Part shown: one piece after another, positions 54,203 through 54,863 of the stretch
Layout: each line of letters opens with the position of its first letter
Numbering within the stretch: the stretch's first letter is position 1
From: CAZWBR01 sp964404205
Lineage (GTDB): Bacteria > Bacteroidota > Bacteroidia > Bacteroidales > Prolixibacteraceae
Direction: 5' to 3'
NCBI GenBank assembly: GCA_964404205.1
Contig: CAYOJD010000009.1
Coordinates: 1-54,863 of the forward strand
DNA length: 54,863 nucleotides
Position numbers and translations under genes: made by a program
The notes under the pieces: generated by a model
The model's input: only the letters and a program-made list of their open reading frames with translations
Told to the model about the DNA's origin: nothing
Databases searched by the model: none

Positions 54203-54863
54203 TTATTGTTTGGAATAGATGTGAATGCTGTTTTGGGCCGATGGCAGGTAGTTTACCCCTTTCCAGGTAACCATCAGCAGCACAAAGGCCAATATCAACA
54301 TCCAGGCCGACAGCTGAACCCGGTTCGGCTGCAATCGTAAGTGGATATAAATCAGATAGGCACAAACCGTAATAAAGGCCCATGTCTCTTTGGGATCCCA
54401 TGACCAGTAATGCCCCCAGGCATCTTTGGCCCATACAGCGCCCATTAGCATTCCCAAGATTATCAAACCAAAACCAATATAAACCATTTTATCCATTGAA
54501 AGAAGCAACCGTTCGTTGTCAATCTCCTTCTTTACAAGAATTATGATGGCCATAATTGTGGCAGCCCCAAGCATGGCATACGATAAGATATAGGCCGTTA
54601 CATGCGGGATAAACCAATAGCTCTGAAGCGCAGGCATCAGCGCCTTAGAGTGAATCTCCGGTTTTAAAATATTGATAAAAGTAAAAACAATTGCCAGCAA
54701 CAAGTAAAAAGCATAAATATATTGGTAGCGCCATACTTTAAACGTAATATACCCGATTACCGAAATAAACAACGAGAACCACAAACGGGTTTCGCCCATC
54801 GTGCGCATCGGTGGACGTTGCACCGAAATCCAGTACAATACCACATAACCCAAAAAAATCAGG
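54203..54863 (-). CDS. CcsA/CcmC-type cytochrome c maturation protein, 5' end cut by window
   Basis: Polytopic heme-handling protein. The reading frame stays open to the right edge (LIFLGYVV precedes the TTG at 54853), so the true start is outside. Seen are the ETRLWFSLFISVIGY segment, several helices, and the Trp-rich WWD-type heme motif WGHYWSWDPKETWAF near the C-terminus, with flanking His residues (FIPHVTAY and IYIHLRL). It works in heme delivery to apocytochrome c together with a ResB/Ccs1-type partner, expected upstream. Its stop directly abuts the stop of the convergent epimerase gene. Confidence 0.93.
   Translation of the reverse strand, partial: LIFLGYVVLYWISVQRPPMRTMGETRLWFSLFISVIGYITFKVWRYQYIYAFYLLLAIVFTFINILKPEIHSKALMPALQSYWFIPHVTAYILSYAMLGAATIMAIIILVKKEIDNERLLLSMDKMVYIGFGLIILGMLMGAVWAKDAWGHYWSWDPKETWAFITVCAYLIYIHLRLQPNRVQLSAWMLILAFVLLMVTWKGVNYLPSAQNSIHIYSKQ

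Noticed and set aside
54203..54853. CcsA gene starting at a TTG at 54853
   Set aside because: The frame stays open to the window edge with plausible membrane residues, so the start is outside the window.
1..54863. tRNA, rRNA, CRISPR array, prophage or transposase
   Set aside because: Intergenic regions were scanned for cloverleaf, repeat-spacer and transposase-like patterns; none was found.

Overview
The window is chromosomal DNA of a Bacteroidota bacterium, most likely an environmental member of the order Bacteroidales. Evidence: a SusC/SusD pair, a CysS with KMGKS in place of KMSKS, several TAnnTTTG (-7) promoter elements, divergent oxyR/dps, and glycan-degrading lipoproteins and enzymes. 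I cannot name a genus. A run of 10 Ns shows that it is a draft or metagenome assembly. I saw no rRNA, tRNA, CRISPR array, prophage or insertion sequence.

Left part (1-21.2 kb) is mostly housekeeping. On the minus strand, reading leftward, are a beta-mannan-type pair (GH2 then GH26), a terminator, a cyclophilin lipoprotein with cysS, and a small lipoprotein with a LytS-type sensor kinase cut by the window edge. oxyR and dps diverge around a perfect 28-bp palindrome that looks like the OxyR operator. Next come two GNAT acetyltransferases, an HsdR-N-like nuclease domain protein, and a tight plus-strand run of AMP nucleosidase, holA, rhomboid protease and a class IV aminotransferase-like gene. 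These are followed by YqgE, a DivIC-like protein, pruA, a PAS sensor kinase and an orphan lipoprotein.

Right part (21.8-54.2 kb) reads as one large peptidoglycan salvage island. murQ and a MurNAc/GlcNAc-type kinase point left. From a good promoter at about 23.65 kb, a co-directional run of about 20 kb points right: GH9-deacetylase fusion, transglutaminase-like lipoprotein, Na+/solute symporter, NagX/HGSNAT-like membrane protein, a split Amidase_3 with an inserted golvesin-like domain, GT2 protein, GalT-like DUF4922 protein, GNAT, SpoIID-like protein, AmpG permease with a large insertion, a serine hydrolase carrying a relict GH3 C-domain, and two NamZ (DUF1343/GH171) exo-muramidases. SusC/SusD, a metallophosphoesterase/PQQ-propeller protein, an NlpC/P60 endopeptidase and a dipeptide epimerase follow.

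A coherent model (inference): SusCD imports wall fragments. The amidase, NamZ enzymes, NlpC/P60 and epimerase process them in the periplasm. AmpG, the symporter or the NagX-like protein carry products inward, and MurK plus MurQ turn MurNAc into GlcNAc-6-P. The least understood part is the signal-less block GT2 / DUF4922 / GNAT / SpoIID, which may be an undescribed cytoplasmic branch of muropeptide or amino-sugar salvage. The window ends in a convergent CcsA-type cytochrome c maturation gene cut by the edge.
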